This document shows, piece after piece, positions 23,770 through 34,665 of a DNA stretch of 64,000 nt (positions within the stretch are counted from its first letter, which is position 1; each line of letters starts with the position of its first letter). The stretch comes from Rhabdornis inornatus (Eukaryota > Chordata > Aves > Passeriformes > Rhabdornithidae), in assembly GCA_013397075.1 (NCBI GenBank), contig VWZS01001985.1, forward strand, positions 496,001 through 560,000. Direction: 5' to 3'. Both the position numbers and the translations under genes were made by a program. The notes beneath the pieces are model-generated. The model worked only from the letters and a program-made list of their open reading frames with translations, did no database searches and was not told where the DNA came from.

Positions 23770-23882
23770 CCAGAATCACAGAATGCTTTGAAGGGACATT
23801 AAAGCCAATCTCATTCCCCCTGCCATGGGCAAGGACTCCACCAGAGCAGGATGCTCAGAGCTCTGTCCACCCTGGCCTCGAG
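23770..23882 (-). mobile_element. CR1 LINE 3' fragment
   Basis: The + strand reads CCAGAATCACAGAATGCTTT, then GAAGGGACATTAAAGCC, CCTGCCATGGGCAAGGACTC and GATGCTCAGAGCTCTGTCCA, the reverse complement of a CR1 end. A further GGGTTGGAAGGAAC at 23745-23758 may be a remnant of another end. 5'-truncated near 23882. Confidence 0.88.
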
Positions 23883-24052
23883 CTCTTATGGCTGTGATCT
23901 CCCTGGGTTTGCAATGCAAAGCCTGACTTTCCTAAGGATCCTAGAAATAAATGTAAAAATCCAAATTCACTCTGGTGCTCATGGCTTCACACCTCTGCTC
24001 TGTGGTGAGCAAAGCACAGGACTCGTGTTTGCATGTTTGAGCAGCACATGGA

Positions 24053-24105
24053 AGCACAGAATGGCCTGGATTGGAAGGGACCTTAAAGATCATCTCATTC
24101 CAAAC
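24053..24105 (-). mobile_element. Very short CR1 3' fragment
   Basis: GCACAGAATGGCCTGGATTG, GGAAGGGACCTTAAAGATCA and TCTCATTCC: only the last ~53 bases of CR1, in minus orientation, 170 bases from the previous minus copy. Confidence 0.85.
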
Positions 24106-25118
24106 TCTGTTTTTCTGACATTTCAGAAATAGAGTAGTTTTGTGGGACATTTTTTGGGAAAAATTTGCAGTTCAGTTGCACACATAATGCTTCTTGCAGA
24201 GACCACCAAAAGCAGGATACTAAAAAATAAAGCAACCATTTTTAATGGATTTTATTTACATAATTTTTCTATATAATAAGATGGGTTTTAAATGCATTAT
24301 CTGCAGCAGAGTTCTCTCAGACCTTTGGAGAAAAGCAACTACAATAAAGATTCTTGTCTTCTAATATTCTGGGTTTCAGGCAAAAAATTATACTATGAGA
24401 GAGGAATGCTTAAAAAACCCATAGTTTCACTGAACAAGAAAATCCAGTTAGAAAAGAAAAAAATATATATTGGAAAACATCTATTTGCCCACAAAATAAT
24501 GTAAAAATAATGAGTCCATATTCCTCTTTGATGTGTGTGGCACATGCTCCTTTAAGGAGAAATTCTGTATTTCAGAGATAGTGTGCATATCGTGGAATGA
24601 AACGGTTGTTATGGCAACAACTCTCAAAAGCAAGTACTTAACTGAGAAATGTGTTCCACACAGCCATAGAAAAATGAAAACATGAAAACAGAGACAGGAA
24701 GAATGGACAAACAGAAGCAGTATGAGATGGCAAAGCCATTTCTGATTTTCAGGCGTGCAGAGAAGCAGCACTGAACCAGCTTCAGGGATTTTTTATTTTA
24801 ATTTAAAGCCGAAGTTTAAAGCTGCATCCATTCCTGGAAGGTTTAATATGTCTTTTATTTGATGTTGGTGATTTAATAATGAAGAAGTGCCATATCATAT
24901 TAGCCCACCCTTATTGCTGTGGACCAAAGGAGGGATGGTGTTTATTTGCTGCTGTGTTCAAACACACCCCCAGCCTGGTGCACAGGGAGCCAGCTCTCCA
25001 GGGAATCTGCAGCTCCAGGATCCCTGGGATGGCTGCATGCTGTCTCTTGTGCCTCAGAGCCATGTCTTTGGGACCTGGAGGTCAGAGGAAGGTCCTGACC
25101 ATCTTCTCTCAGCCACCT
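24106..25118. other. AT-rich unassigned sequence
   Basis: 24120-24880 is strongly AT-rich with no gene. A near-palindromic X-box-like site (GTTGTTATGGCAACAAC) lies at 24605-24621. Confidence 0.5.
24605..24621. promoter_or_regulatory. X-box-like (RFX) site
   Basis: GTTGTT and AACAAC are perfect inverted arms around ATGGC; the right part GGCAAC matches the conserved half of the RFX X-box. The left half is imperfect. Candidate only. Confidence 0.25.
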
Positions 25119-25456
25119 CTGGTACCTGAAGGAGCCTACAAGAAGGAGAGAGTATTCACAGGAGCCTGGAGTGCCAGGACAAGGGGGAATGGCTTCAAAC
25201 TGGCAGGGACAGAGACTGGGAGAACATTTAGATTAGAGATGAGGAAGAAATTGTTCCCTGTGAGGGTGGGCAGGCCCTGGCACAGGGTGCCCAGAGCAGC
25301 TGTGGCTGCCCCTGGATCCCTGGAAGTGTCCAAGGCCAGGCTGGACATTGGGGTTTGGAGCAGCCTGGGACAGTGGAAGGTGTCCCTGCTCATGGCAGGG
25401 GTGGGATGGGATGAGCTTTAAGGTCTCTTCAAACTCAAACCATTCCATGATTCTCA
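25119..25456 (+). mobile_element. CR1 LINE 3' fragment, ~340 bp
   Basis: Canonical order of CR1 landmarks: GGTACCTGAAGGAGCCTACA, GGACAAGGGGGAATGGCTTC, TTTAGATTAGAGATGAGGAA, GGCCCTGGCACAGGGTGCCC, AGAGCAGCTGTGGCTGCCCC, GTGTCCAAGGCCAGGCTGGA, GGTGTCCCTGCTCATGGCAG, then CAAACCATTCCATGATTCTC. One of the best preserved copies in the window. Confidence 0.95.
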
Positions 25457-28400
25457 GATTGTCTGAGCTGCAGCCCCACAGGCCCAGCCTGGTCTGTGCA
25501 GCCCCGGGCACCTCCCAGATCAGCCCAAAGCCCCGTGGGACCCAGGGACAGGGCAGCACTGGCTGCCCTTGGCATTGCTGGTGTCTTCTCCCACCACAGC
25601 CACATCATCTGGACACCAGACTGCTTCCCACCCTACAGAGAAAACCCCTCTGCTCTTTCTGTTCCTGGGAAAACAGCATTCCTGAGCCCCAGTCTGTCCT
25701 GGGGTTAGCCCAGGACAAGCAAGGCAGGAATCACTGTGGCCAGACTGTGTTTTGTTTTTTTGCTTTGTAATCCATTTCCACGTTTCTAGTCTGGCAACCC
25801 AGACTCCTTCAGCACTGGCAATAACTTCTAACTTCACAATCTCTCCCATTTCATAAGCACACACCTGGTTTTTGCATGAAGACCCCCAGGCAGGTCCTTG
25901 AGCAGCTCCTTTGGCTCTGGTAACTTCATTCTGCACAGCCTTTCCTTCAGCTGGACCCACATCCCCTTTGTAACTCCTGTAACTCTTTCCATGGAGATTC
26001 TGGAAAGAATCTCTGTTGAAAGATTGATTTCCCATCAGGCTCTGTATGCAATATTTTGTTTAAACCTAGACAGATTAGCTCCTCTGCTCCTCTCTCTTTT
26101 CCTATTGAAATGATATTAAATTAGTTTTATGTGCTCTACTTTTGATAAAACCTCCCTGATTTTTTTACATCACATTTTGTATTTGCTTCCATGTCCTCAG
26201 AGGTCCATGTCTCAGTAAAATTTTCTAAGGTGAATGGAAGGGCCTGAAACCAGAAAGCGAAGCAGCAAAGTAAAAAAGAAATGATTTTAAAAAGTCAAAT
26301 ATTTGATGTAACCCAAACTGATCTTCCTAATTTCTTTAACCACTCTATTCCATACTGGTTATGGGAGTGCCTACAGAGGTGACAGAGCTATGGAAAGGCT
26401 CAGGGGCAGAGTGAGAGGTGCTGGAGGTTTCACTCTGCAGTCAAGGTGGGCTCGAGGCATCACCAGGTGGGTGCTGCAGCTCAGCTGCCTTCCCTCCACA
26501 TCCACATCCAGCCTTATTTTTCCAGCATGATGGCTTTTTCTGGCAGAAAACAAACATGCTGGAAGCTGAGTTCCTGAGGGGAGAGCTGAGTGTGTGGTGG
26601 GTGACTCTGCCCAGCCTTGCTCTGGCTTTGCTGGCTCTGGGCTCTGGGGTGGGATCCTGCTCAGGCAGAGCTGGCTGTGCCCGGGTCCTGTGCTGTGTCT
26701 GCCCACACCGAGGCACTCAGAGCTGTCACTGGTGGCTGTCACCCCCTGCTCAGCAGTGCCAGGTGTTCCTGTGGCTGCTCACACCCCACGAGATCCTTTT
26801 CCAGGAGGAAAAACAGCAAAAAGCCTGGGGCAGGTGGGGATGGCACCTGGCTTCAGTGCTCCTACCCCTCACTGACCTCCTCCAGCCAAACTCCTGGGGA
26901 TTCTGGTGGTGCCCATGTTCACTCAGGGCAGGTGCATCACACCCAAGCTCTCTCACATGAATCCTTTCCTGTGAGCTGTGGTTCCCTCTCGGAGCAGCGA
27001 GGAGAGGAGGCGTCTCCAGAGCCCAGGAATCCAAAGTCTGTGCCTGACCCAGGGGGCTGCCACACCTCCAGATCATCCATCCCATTCCAGTGACTTTTCT
27101 GGAGCTCCCTGCAACCCCCAAACTTCATTTGGGAGACAGCTACAGGCTGGCTGGATGAAGATTTATCCAGCATTGTGTGTGACGAGCAAAGGGAAGGATT
27201 TCTCAATCTAACCCAGGGCTGCTGAATCCTCCTTGGCAAATAAGTCACTTACACGTCCCAAAGGCAAAGCAAGAATTTGTAAATGAAAACTTTTTCAAAT
27301 AAATCTTTTTTAGGATTTACAAACCTTCTGATCGGATTTGTAACTCCAGACACAGATTTGTATACTTGCTGAGAGATGTGAAGGATTTAAAAATCCATCT
27401 CTTGACTTGTGAAACAATCCAACGTTTTAGAAACCAGGTAGCTAAAGCTAAGACTAAAAGCACACAGCACTTGGGCCTGAAGGTTTAGTGACAGGATTTA
27501 TACATTAGAACAGGGAGATAATGTAACTCAGGTGTATTAAATCCTGATTTATTAACAGACTCAGAAGTAATAGCTTTACAAATAACTCCCAAGACATTTA
27601 AAAGCGCTTAACCCTTGGAGTACTTGCATTTGTCAGGCTGCCATCTCTGGGAATGTCAAGAAATATGTCTAAATATATCAGGGAAAATTCAGCTGCACTG
27701 CAGACAAGCCCTACAGCCTCTCTCACCAGTGTTCCTTCTTCCACAGGAGCCAGGAGCAACTCCTGGGGGTCTGGGAAGGGGTTTCTGCAGGTGCTGCAGA
27801 CACTCCTGTCACGTTTCTGGAGGGCTCTTTGGTCCCACTGTGCTCACACAGTTGCCATGTCTGCCTGCTTGCTGGCATGGAGCCCTGTCACAGCCCTCTC
27901 CTGACCTGTCCCAGTGCCACCACCGCCTCTCTGCCTTTGGTGGGTGAGGGCTGGGCTCAGGAACCTCTGTTGGGGAGGGGTTTTGGTGGGCTGAGGTGTT
28001 GGGGAGAGGGCTGGGAGCACTCAGGGATCAGGAGAAGCTGTTTCCATCACTGAGGGCTCTGTGAAAAAAGGCTTTCTGGGGAGATTCTTGTGCATTGTCT
28101 CTTTGTCCTCTCCAGCAGCCTCAGGATTTTCTGAGTCACCTCCTATCCAGGCTGCCTGGCTTTGAGCTCCTTGGTGGGTGGAGATGGGGAACTTCTGCTT
28201 TGGGATGATAGGAAGGATTTCATCCAGCTGTTCCAGCTGTGTGCTCTTGTATCTTTAAATCCCTTGGGTTCAGCAATGACCAGAAGATGATTTCTTCCTG
28301 CACAAGCAATTCTGCAGCAATTTCACCTTTGACAAACCTGTTGCAAGTCTAAGCTTTCCCCTGCAGAACTGCCTCTTCTTCATTCACACTCATCCCAAAC

Positions 28401-29154
28401 ACACCAGCAGAATAAAGTAGCGTTTCCAGAGCAGCTGTAATTTTTAGATAGAAAAACAATAATTACCTGAAGGAGTCTGTCAGAGCTGCTAATTCCCCTT
28501 TCCTCTTCACTCTGCGCCCCATTAACTTTTGTTTAGCATAAATGAGTTCTCAGAGCAGTGGCATGGCCCAGGGAGCAGTGTGGCTAAGGATTGCCCTGGG
28601 CACTTGGCAGGCTCCAAACCCTCGGGCAGAGAGAGAAGCCCAGGGTGTTTTCAGCTGGTGAAAAAGAAAGAAAGAGCTCCGTGCTGTTTGTGTCCAAACT
28701 TGCCTGGAAGCAAAATGACCATTCACAACAGCTTGCTCTGTTAGTGGTGTAAAGTGCACTAGAAAATGATTGTGAAAATAATAGCTACTTCTTGATGAGA
28801 GAGCCAAGAGCAGCAGTAAGAAGGAGCTGGAAGGGAAAAGACACTTGACACCCTCCTGGGTTCAGCTTGCACGAACAATTAGACAGTTTTAAAACTTATC
28901 TCTTATTCCTCTGCTGAGCTGTTCTTTCTTCCTTCTATTTGGCTTTTTCACAAATGGCTGCTCATTGTTTTCAGGATGTTTTTCTACCCTGCTTTGATCA
29001 AGACTGGTTCCACATATTGTGGGAGCACCTGGGATCCAGCCACTGAGGATGTGTAGGTGAATCCCTTCTCCTGCTGAGGCACATGGGCCACTGCTCCAAC
29101 TCATCACTGCAGCAGCTCCAAGGGTCTCTCCCTGACCTCTCCACTTGTTTTGTT
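25457..29154. other. Unassigned sequence, no supported exon
   Basis: No named repeat. A minus-strand frame at 25520-26035 (171 codons) has a Lys/Glu/Gly-mixed composition unlike the Pro/Ser-rich frames elsewhere, mainly over 25750-26035; I recognise no domain and call no gene. 27240-27610 and 28410-28550 are AT-rich. 26410-26960 is GC-rich with frames on both strands. Confidence 0.45.
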
Positions 29155-29502
29155 CTGCTGGAGAAGAGGAGCCTGAGGTCAGATCTCACCAGGGGCTGCA
29201 TCTCCTCCTGAGGGGCAGCTCTGATCTCTGTTCCCTGTGACAGTGACAGGGCCCAGGGAACGGCTGGAGCTGTGCCAGGAGGGTCAGGCTGGATATCAGG
29301 GAAAGGTTTCTCCCTCCCCCAGAGGGTGCTGGCACTGCCCAGGCTCCCCAGGGAACGGGCACGGCCCCGAGGCTGCCAGAGCTCCAGGAGCGTTTGGACA
29401 GCGCTGCCAGGGATGCTCAGGGTGGGGTTGTTGGCGTGTCTGTGCAGGGACAGGAGCTGGACTCAATGATCCCTTCCAGCTCAGGACAATCTATGATTCC
29501 AT
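29155..29502 (+). mobile_element. CR1 LINE 3' fragment, GC-rich subfamily, ~350 bp
   Basis: Landmarks in order: CTGCTGGAGAAGAGGAGCCT, GATCTCTGTTCCCTGTGACA, GGCCCAGGGAACGGCTGGAG, CAGGCTGGATATCAGGGAAA, GCTGCCAGAGCTCCAGGAGC, GTTTGGACAGCGCTGCCAGG, GGTTGTTGGCGTGTCTGTGC, then GACTCAATGATCCCTTCCAG and CTATGATTCC. Same subfamily as the minus-strand copies at 3042 and 47690. Confidence 0.95.
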
Positions 29503-29950
29503 GTTTTTACATATATATTTAAGATTTGAGGTGCTTTAGGAATGAAGTATCTGCTGTGCTTCCCTTTATGTGTTCAGTTTCTGAATTTTTCACTTTAGAC
29601 ACAGAGAGATTTTCAGTTTCTCTCCCGAGCTGGCTCAGGCTTGTGGCAGACCAAAACCCTGATTCAATAAAACATTCAGTCACCAACTGAACTTTATTCA
29701 CATACTCAAGCTTAACTTTTTTCAGAAAAGCTCTTAAGCATGAGATAAAATCCCCAAGTGCTTTCAATGATTTGGTAAATTTTGAGTGAGGGGCTGGGCT
29801 CTGTTCTCCTGCTAAAATGCTCAGCAGAGCTCTCACTGAATCCCAGGGCTGGGACTGGGGTCTCTCTGTGACCGTATTTTTTGTGGTGCTGGGTCAGAAT
29901 GAAGATCCCAAGGGCTTGTGATGCCTTGCAGTGAGAGAAGAAATAGTCTG

Positions 29951-30027
29951 TCCATCCATCCATCATCCCTCCATCCATCCATCCATCCATCCCTCCATCC
30001 ATCCATCCATCCATCCATCCATCCATC
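29951..30027. repeat. (CCAT)n tetranucleotide array
   Basis: CCAT units with a few interruptions (CCATCAT, CCCT), 77 bases. A like array lies at 31544-31652. Confidence 0.98.
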
Positions 30028-31543
30028 TTGGGACACTCTGTGTCATCTGTCTGGGGCTGTCACAGGTTTGAGCACCATGAGGCGGGCAGGGAAGAAGAAA
30101 AACAGGTGACAATGGCATTTAACTGACTTAACCCAGAGCAGCCAAGGAGACTTTGGGTCATCCAGGTGCCCCCAGCTCCATCAGGAACTCTGCAGACTCC
30201 TGGATGAACACAGTAGCTTCAGCGCTGCCTCTGCCTAAATCATCCTTCTCATGATTTCAGTGACCAGAAGAGAAAGGGTTAAACTCCAAGTAATTAATAC
30301 AAGAAGACTTTTCATTACTATAAGATGTCTGTGTATCGTTAAATTCATTTCGGCTTTAATTAGACAATTTTTTTTTCATATAAAAGTCTTTGTTGTGTCA
30401 ATTAGTTGATTGACTATCATCTGGTTTCTGGGTTAGTGAAACCTGATCTGTTGTGAATGAATTTGTTTATCAGGGAAAAAGGACCGGGGGGTGGAAAAAA
30501 ATTCAATTAAATGTCGATGTGTGGAGTGACAAGCAGTATTCGATAGGGCTTTTAGTTTAATTGCTTGTATTTCATTAAGAGATGCATTTATCAAGAGAAT
30601 TCTTTATTTTCAAAAGATCTTGGATGTCTTCTTGTTCACTTCTGGCTTTTCAGGTACTCTTGTAGTATTTAAAAACACAGAGGGCTATTTTTTAATTAGA
30701 AAGTACTTTATTGTGATATATCCTGAGACTGTTACATCACTGCTGTTTGGTGACAGCCTTTTGATGACATCTGCATGCAAATTGCAGGGGGCAGGGTGTG
30801 CCCCTACATCATTTGGCAGACTGTCACCAAAGATCTGCCTCTCCCTTTGCTGCTCCATGGCCTGTGGCCACTCTGAAAACAGTGTGTTAATCCCCAAAGT
30901 TTGTGTGAGGAGCAAACCGTGCAGCTCCAAGCCCTGGGAACGTTTTGGAAGGCCTGCTTTAAATCTTTTAAAGGCTGTAAATCCCTTTGGGAGGAGTGAT
31001 TTTCACTCGTGTTGTATTTGGATTCCAGCTCATCACTTGTGGTTGACAAATAAAAATGGGATGGGATTTGGGAGGGTCTAGAAGGAGCTGTCCAAAGACA
31101 GAGTGGTTGTAACTCCAGGGCTGGTGTAGTTACACAGGGCATCCCTGAGTAAGTACAGCCACCCTGGAGTAACATGATGAGAGACTGGTTTGTTTCTGTA
31201 ACTTTCTGTTTGTTTCTAATCCAGCTTTTCTAAAACCTGTGAGTAGATAAACTTGCAGATGGTGTTGTTTGGGAGATGGCAACAAAAAGCTTCCAAAAGG
31301 TTAAATAAATATTTTTCTGGATGTCCAGGTGCCCAGGGTCAGGGAGCCCTTGATGCAGAGTGTGATGATGGGGGCTCACCTGGAGGGTGGTGGGACATGG
31401 GTGCCCCGTTAGTGTGGGGCCTCCAGCATCACTGCTCCGAGGGGAGGATATCAGAGCTCAGTTTTGGATATGTATTGGATGTCTACTCCTTGGGAAAAGG
31501 AGAATCTTCTAGCCTGGCTGTAGGAAAATAGCCAGTCAGGTGA
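30028..31543. other. Unassigned sequence including an AT-rich block
   Basis: No gene. 30250-30640 is AT-rich and unusually dense in TAATTA, ATTAG, TCAATTAG and TTAAT motifs, as in many developmental enhancers; see the findings. A 153-codon + frame at 30620-31081 has no recognisable domain. Confidence 0.45.
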
Positions 31544-31652
31544 TCATCCATCCATCCATCCATCCATCCATCCATCATCCATCCATCCCTCCATCCATCA
31601 TCCATCATCCATCCATCCATCCATCCATCCATCCATCATCCATCCATCCATC
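31544..31652. repeat. (CCAT)n tetranucleotide array
   Basis: CCAT units interrupted at intervals by CATCAT, 109 bases. It lies 70 bases upstream of a CR1 end in + orientation. Confidence 0.98.
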
Positions 31653-31721
31653 TGTTGAGTATTCAAGAAACCCTCAGTGCTTTGGTCTGGGTGACAAGGT
31701 GGGGATCAGTCACAGCTTGGA

Positions 31722-31770
31722 GTCAATCACCTTGGAGGTTTTTTCCAACCTGAATGATTCCATGATTCTT
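31722..31770 (+). mobile_element. Very short CR1 3' end
   Basis: CAATCACCTTGGAGGTTTTT, then TCCAACCTGAATGATTCCAT and GATTCTT: only the last ~49 bases of CR1 in + orientation. Confidence 0.82.
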
Positions 31771-32548
31771 TATGGAGGAGAGCTGGAGCTGAGGAGCCCC
31801 TGTGACACCAAGTCCTCCCCTTTACATATGCAGGAATCTCCACTGTTCATTTCTTGGGTGAGGCAATCAATCTGCACCTCAGAACTGATTGAATTGCGAG
31901 ATTTTCTTTTCAGATACTGAGGCTTGGGAGCAAGGAGTTTCTCTCCATGGATTTGCTCAGTGCCCAGCAGAAATCCTGGCAGGGCCTCTGGGAGTGTCTG
32001 TATAATAAGTAGTTCTAATGAGTGCTGATTACACCCAGCACATGGGTGAGGAAGCTCTTTCCTGAAACCCATCAGTGTAGTTCAGTATTTTCTGCCTTGC
32101 CTGTGCTCTGTGCTCCCGTTTGCTTTGGAGTTATAGCCAGGACACAGCCTGTCCTCAGAAAGTCATTATTTCTCCTATCCGGTGATGAGAATTCACATTC
32201 AAAGAGTCAAGGTAAGATGTTGGGAGGCAGCTCGTGAAGCAACTGGCAATTACATCCTGCCTAAACATTTTGTCTGTGATATTACACCAGCATCATGACA
32301 GTGACTGTGACAGATGCAAACCAGCAAAGCATGAAGAGACCCTCCAGGTTGTTCCCTCTGGGGGCAAATTATCACTGTACAAATGGAGAGACTCAAGATT
32401 CGGGCAGAGCTGATATCGTTGAAGAGTCTTTATTTTACCCAAACCACCTGAAGGAGGATGAAAAACTGAGAAGAAAAGGGAAAAAATAAAAGAGAAATGC
32501 CAGAGCAGCCTATCCAAGGAGGCTTCACAGCAGAAGCAGCAGCAGGAG
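31771..32548. other. Unassigned sequence
   Basis: No gene or named repeat seen. Confidence 0.5.
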
Positions 32549-32743
32549 GTGAAGGGTGAGGAGGCCCTGGCACAGGGTACCCAGAGCAGCTGTGGCTGCC
32601 CCTGGATCCCTGGAAGTGTCCAAGGCCAGGTTGGACTGGGCTTAGGGCAATCTGGGATAGGGGAAATTGTCCCTGCCCATGGTGGGAGAGGGAATGGGAT
32701 GGGCTTTAAGGTCCCTCCAACCCAAACCATTCTGTGATTCTCA
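32549..32743 (+). mobile_element. CR1 LINE 3' fragment
   Basis: GGAGGCCCTGGCACAGGGTA, AGAGCAGCTGTGGCTGCCCC, GTGTCCAAGGCCAGGTTGGA, TTGTCCCTGCCCATGGTGGG, then CCAACCCAAACCATTCTGTG and ATTC. 5'-truncated. Confidence 0.94.
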
Positions 32744-33448
32744 GATTCCTCAGCTGCAGAGCCCATGAGCTGTTCCTGGCAGTGAGCCCATGGAGAGGAC
32801 TGCCAAGAGATGCTGCAGGAAGCCAGATCAGCACAGCATGCCCAGCAGCTCCAGCCCCTCAGCCACCAGCGTTTTGTTCTCCTCCCTAAGTAGCTGTGGA
32901 AGTTGTGCCTATCAGGAAATCTCCCTCATCCCAACAGTGGTGTGTTCACTCCGATAAGGGTGCTGTGTAACAGCAATTATGTTTTCATTTGTTGTGAGAA
33001 AACTTCATACACACAGTGGCAGAAATGTTATTCATCCACTGTTAATTATGAGCTACTTACTGCAGGGAGTCATGCAAAAACAAAAAAAGTGTAATCAAAT
33101 GCAATAAGGGGAAGCAGCTTGTGCTCTCACCTTCATGCTGGCTGGAATTAATGCCTGCCACCAATTATCACCAATAATGCAGCATTAGGTCCTGTGGGTG
33201 ACCTTGCATGGGGCTCTGCAGCAGCACTAGGGACACAGTGCCAGGGCAGAGGGGTGGGCAGATCCTTGGGACTATGATCCTTGATGCAGCAAAACCAGGG
33301 GACTGGCTTGGTCTGTGCCCATCCCAGTGTGAGCTCCAAGGGGAGCTGCAGGAGCATCCCAGCAGAGCCCAGCTACATCCAGGAGCTCAAGCCATTTCCA
33401 TATGGTTGTGTTTTCCCTCTCCAGGCTGTGGGAAGCACCAGGAATGGG
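32744..33448. other. Unassigned sequence
   Basis: No gene or named repeat; not homologous to the sequence left of the first LTR. Confidence 0.5.
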
Positions 33449-33454
33449 TGGGGG
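33449..33454 (+). repeat. 6-bp target site duplication, left
   Basis: TGGGGG, repeated at 34071-34076, directly bracketing the LTR. Confidence 0.7.
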
Positions 33455-34070
33455 TGTTGGAACCCAGAACCCTGGGAGTTTTGAACTTTCTGTGCTTTCT
33501 GGCACTGACCCCCAGGAGAACACTGCTTTTGACCTGAGGCCTTGGAGAAAGCTTCCAAATTTGAGTGGTGGAGTTAAAATCACTGGTGTGTAGTTGGAAT
33601 AGAAGTGTGTGATTTCACATGGTCAAGGGGTTTGAATTTTGGGTTTTTAGAAAATAGTAATTGCTATGGGAAAGGATGGAATTTCTTGGGCGTTGTCTCT
33701 TTCTGTCCTCTTCTTCCTTTTTCTTCATGGTTTCAGGCAGTAGTTTCTGGTTGGACAGTCAGTGCTGCACTGCGGGTCACAGAGGTTTGGTTATTGGGTC
33801 AAAAGTATAAATAATATAGGTGTTAGCTCTTTATTGGACTGTTTAGATCTAAAAGACCTTGTAATTAGCTAGATTCATCTCCATTTTGCTGGCTTTTAGC
33901 TGGTAGCTAGAAGTGTTGCTGGACTCTCTGTACTTTAGATCAAATTAATAAACAACCAAGTCCAAACACGAGAAATTTGTCTCCTTCGTGTTTTTAATCC
34001 TGACTCTGAGTGAAAACAGAAGAAAATGAAGACAAGCCACTAATTAGGTGGTGCAGTTAACCTGTTTACA
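33455..34070 (+). mobile_element. Solo LTR of an endogenous retrovirus family, copy 2
   Basis: A 616-base LTR that begins TGTTGGAACCC and ends CTGTTTACA, so it has the standard TG...CA ends, and is flanked by TGGGGG on both sides. A TATA box (TATAAATA) lies at 33806-33813 and a polyadenylation signal (AATAAA) at 33947-33952, the spacing expected for U3 and R. It is homologous over its whole length to 19943-20572. No retroviral coding sequence is next to it. The 6-bp duplication suggests a class II (ERVK-like) element. Confidence 0.85.
33806..33813 (+). promoter_or_regulatory. TATA box of the LTR
   Basis: TATAAATA in the U3 part of the LTR, about 140 bases before its AATAAA signal. In the older sister LTR the same place is mutated. 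Confidence 0.6.
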
Positions 34071-34076
34071 TGGGGG
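34071..34076 (+). repeat. 6-bp target site duplication, right
   Basis: TGGGGG, the partner of 33449-33454. Confidence 0.7.
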
Positions 34077-34339
34077 AATGCTGGGGTGGTTGTCAGTCTC
34101 TGGTTTCAGGAGCAGGTCCTGAGCCAGTCAGGTGCTGGAGGTGCCTGTGCTCCACCTGGTCAGTATTCCTGATTTTCACCCAGACAGCCCTAGTCCAACT
34201 CCCAGTGTGGCAAAACAACTGTGTTTCATATTATGCTGGTTTGGGATTCCCTAGGACGAGGAAAGGCTGTCCTTGGACAGGAGTGGTCCCTGAGGGGTGC
34301 CAAGGTGCACAGGGCTGGAGCAGGGACAGGTAGGGGAGG

Positions 34340-34665
34340 CTGAGGGGCAGAGCTGAGGCTGTTCAGCCCAGAGAGAGAGCGAGGGGAGGCTTCACTGCTG
34401 ACACGTGAGGAGCTGCATGGAAGATGGGTCAGGCTCTTCCCAAAGGCACACGGTGGGACAATGAGAGGCACCAGGGAAGTTCTGCTTAGTTATAAAAGTA
34501 ATTATGTCACTCCATGGTGGTGAAACATTGAAGCTGAGGCTCAGAGAAACTGGCAGGGTCTCTGTTTCCAGAGATATTTGGGACTGTAGTGAGGAAGGTC
34601 CTGAAGAACTTGCTGCTTCTGGACCTACTCAAGTGTATGGGCTGGACTAGAGACTTTCAGAGCAC
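34340..34665 (+). mobile_element. Old, diverged CR1 fragment
   Basis: GAGGCTGTTCAGCCCAGAGA at the left, AGGCTTCACTGCTGACACGT, GGTGGTGAAACATTGAAGCT, CCAGAGATATTTGGGACTGT, GGTCCTGAAGAACTTGCTGC and GGGCTGGACTAGAGACTTTC follow the order of CR1 landmarks in + orientation but with many changes. The 3' end motif itself is decayed. This is an older copy than the others. Confidence 0.65.

Noticed and set aside
29951..31652. Regular short repeats as a possible CRISPR array
   Set aside because: They are CCAT microsatellites without spacers, in a vertebrate genome.
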